A stretch of 64,000 nt of DNA. Source: Bacillota bacterium (lineage in GTDB: Bacteria; Bacillota; Sulfobacillia; Sulfobacillales; Sulfobacillaceae). The notes under the pieces are model-generated. The model saw only the letters and a list, made by a program, of their open reading frames with translations. It did no database searches and was not told the DNA's origin. The position numbers and the translations under genes are program-made. Each line of letters starts with the position of its first letter. Within the stretch, counting starts at the first letter, position 1. This document shows positions 63,632 to 64,000 of this stretch, piece by piece. The DNA lies in NCBI GenBank assembly GCA_026627385.1, contig JAPNUR010000003.1, positions 1 to 64,000 of the forward strand, written 5' to 3'.

Positions 63632-64000
63632 ATGGACGATCGGGCGCGCTACTTGTGGCTCAAGATCTTAACCATCTTAGGCCCCACAATTTTTGTCGCA
63701 GGCGGCGAGTTAGTGCGCACCTATTATTTAAGCTCGCATTTTTCTCCCGCGTTGGTCAGCGTGATTACCGTCGTGACGACCCTCATTGGAGCCATTTTAT
63801 TTTCCTGGTATGTATTTCGCGCCATGGAGCGGTTGGAAACCGAACGGCGGGCGTATAAAGAAGCGGTGCTCTCCCTGCGCGAACGCGAGCGCATTGCCCG
63901 GGAAATGCACGACGGGGTGGCGCAAAATTTGGCGGTCCTCAAAATGGAAGCGTATAAACTCAAAGACTTGTCGCAGGGAAACCAGGAGGTGCGCGAAGAA
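63632..64000 (+). CDS. Sensor histidine kinase, NarL/DegS type, 3' end outside window
   Basis: The first 123 residues: two hydrophobic helices (LTILGPTIFVAGGEL and ALVSVITVVTTLIGAILFSW) then a short coiled coil and the HisKA_3 phosphorylation box RERIAREMHDGVAQNLAVLK, with the His in MHDG. Such kinases pair with LuxR/NarL-type response regulators, probably encoded just beyond the window. GGAGGATAGG precedes ATG 63632. Being 17 bases after the hydrolase gene, it may regulate or share the cox transcript. Confidence 0.9.
   Translation, partial: MDDRARYLWLKILTILGPTIFVAGGELVRTYYLSSHFSPALVSVITVVTTLIGAILFSWYVFRAMERLETERRAYKEAVLSLRERERIAREMHDGVAQNLAVLKMEAYKLKDLSQGNQEVREE

Noticed and set aside
1-64000. 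tRNA or rRNA genes
   Set aside because: No TTCGA-type T-arm with matching acceptor stem, and no rRNA-like sequence, was noticed by eye; a covariance-model search was not possible.

Overview
The window looks like a chromosomal segment of a GC-rich, thermoacidophilic Gram-positive bacterium of the Sulfobacillus type. This is an inference from the Shine-Dalgarno sites (AAGGAGG-like), sigma-A-type promoters, frequent GTG/TTG starts and gene content: a form II cox cluster, menaquinone synthesis, mercuric reductase and a PucR-controlled pyrimidine catabolism locus. No tRNA, rRNA or CRISPR array was seen.

Bases 1-8850 are a decayed accessory region. Intact here are a mercuric reductase with two metal-binding domains, a possible small membrane protein, a short ArsR-like regulator and a DinJ-type antitoxin with a clear promoter and operator. 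Around them lie remnants: a glycosyltransferase, an IS4-family transposase, a carboxymuconolactone-decarboxylase-like fragment, a twice-frameshifted haloacid dehalogenase, a frameshifted YafQ toxin, an MFS fragment and a TnpB fragment. A soluble chemoreceptor with a zinc-binding domain (8855-10057) follows.

Bases 10312-27006 hold a pyrimidine catabolism locus: cytosine deaminase and permease on the minus strand, then divergently a second NCS1 permease, beta-ureidopropionase, an aldehyde dehydrogenase, PreT, PreA, dihydropyrimidinase, a PucR regulator, a class III aminotransferase, a CoA-acylating semialdehyde dehydrogenase and alanine dehydrogenase. Together they could take cytosine or uracil to acetyl-CoA, CO2 and ammonia, with alanine dehydrogenase recycling the amino acceptor.

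Bases 27114-38107 hold small proteins, an MFS transporter and the menaquinone genes menF-menD-(uracil-DNA glycosylase) and menH-menB-menE-menA, in two probable transcription units. Bases 38276-50801 are general: an aminoglycoside-phosphotransferase-like protein lacking its catalytic Asp, prephenate dehydratase, a degenerate ThiD-like protein, long-chain acyl-CoA synthetase, a YigZ protein, a glycolipid-synthase/MFS/polysaccharide-deacetylase operon, an ammonium transporter and an APC permease.

Bases 50837-60856 are a form II carbon-monoxide-dehydrogenase-type cluster, coxS-coxL-coxM then coxD-coxE-coxG-coxF and a MocA-like gene, followed by an acyl-CoA synthetase, an alpha/beta hydrolase and the start of a sensor kinase. 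The most striking feature is an IscB RNA-guided nuclease element with its upstream omega-RNA (HEARO) region, sitting between coxM and coxD. All expected nuclease motifs are intact, the two ends carry matching imperfect hairpins, and the iscB stop codon overlaps the coxD start.
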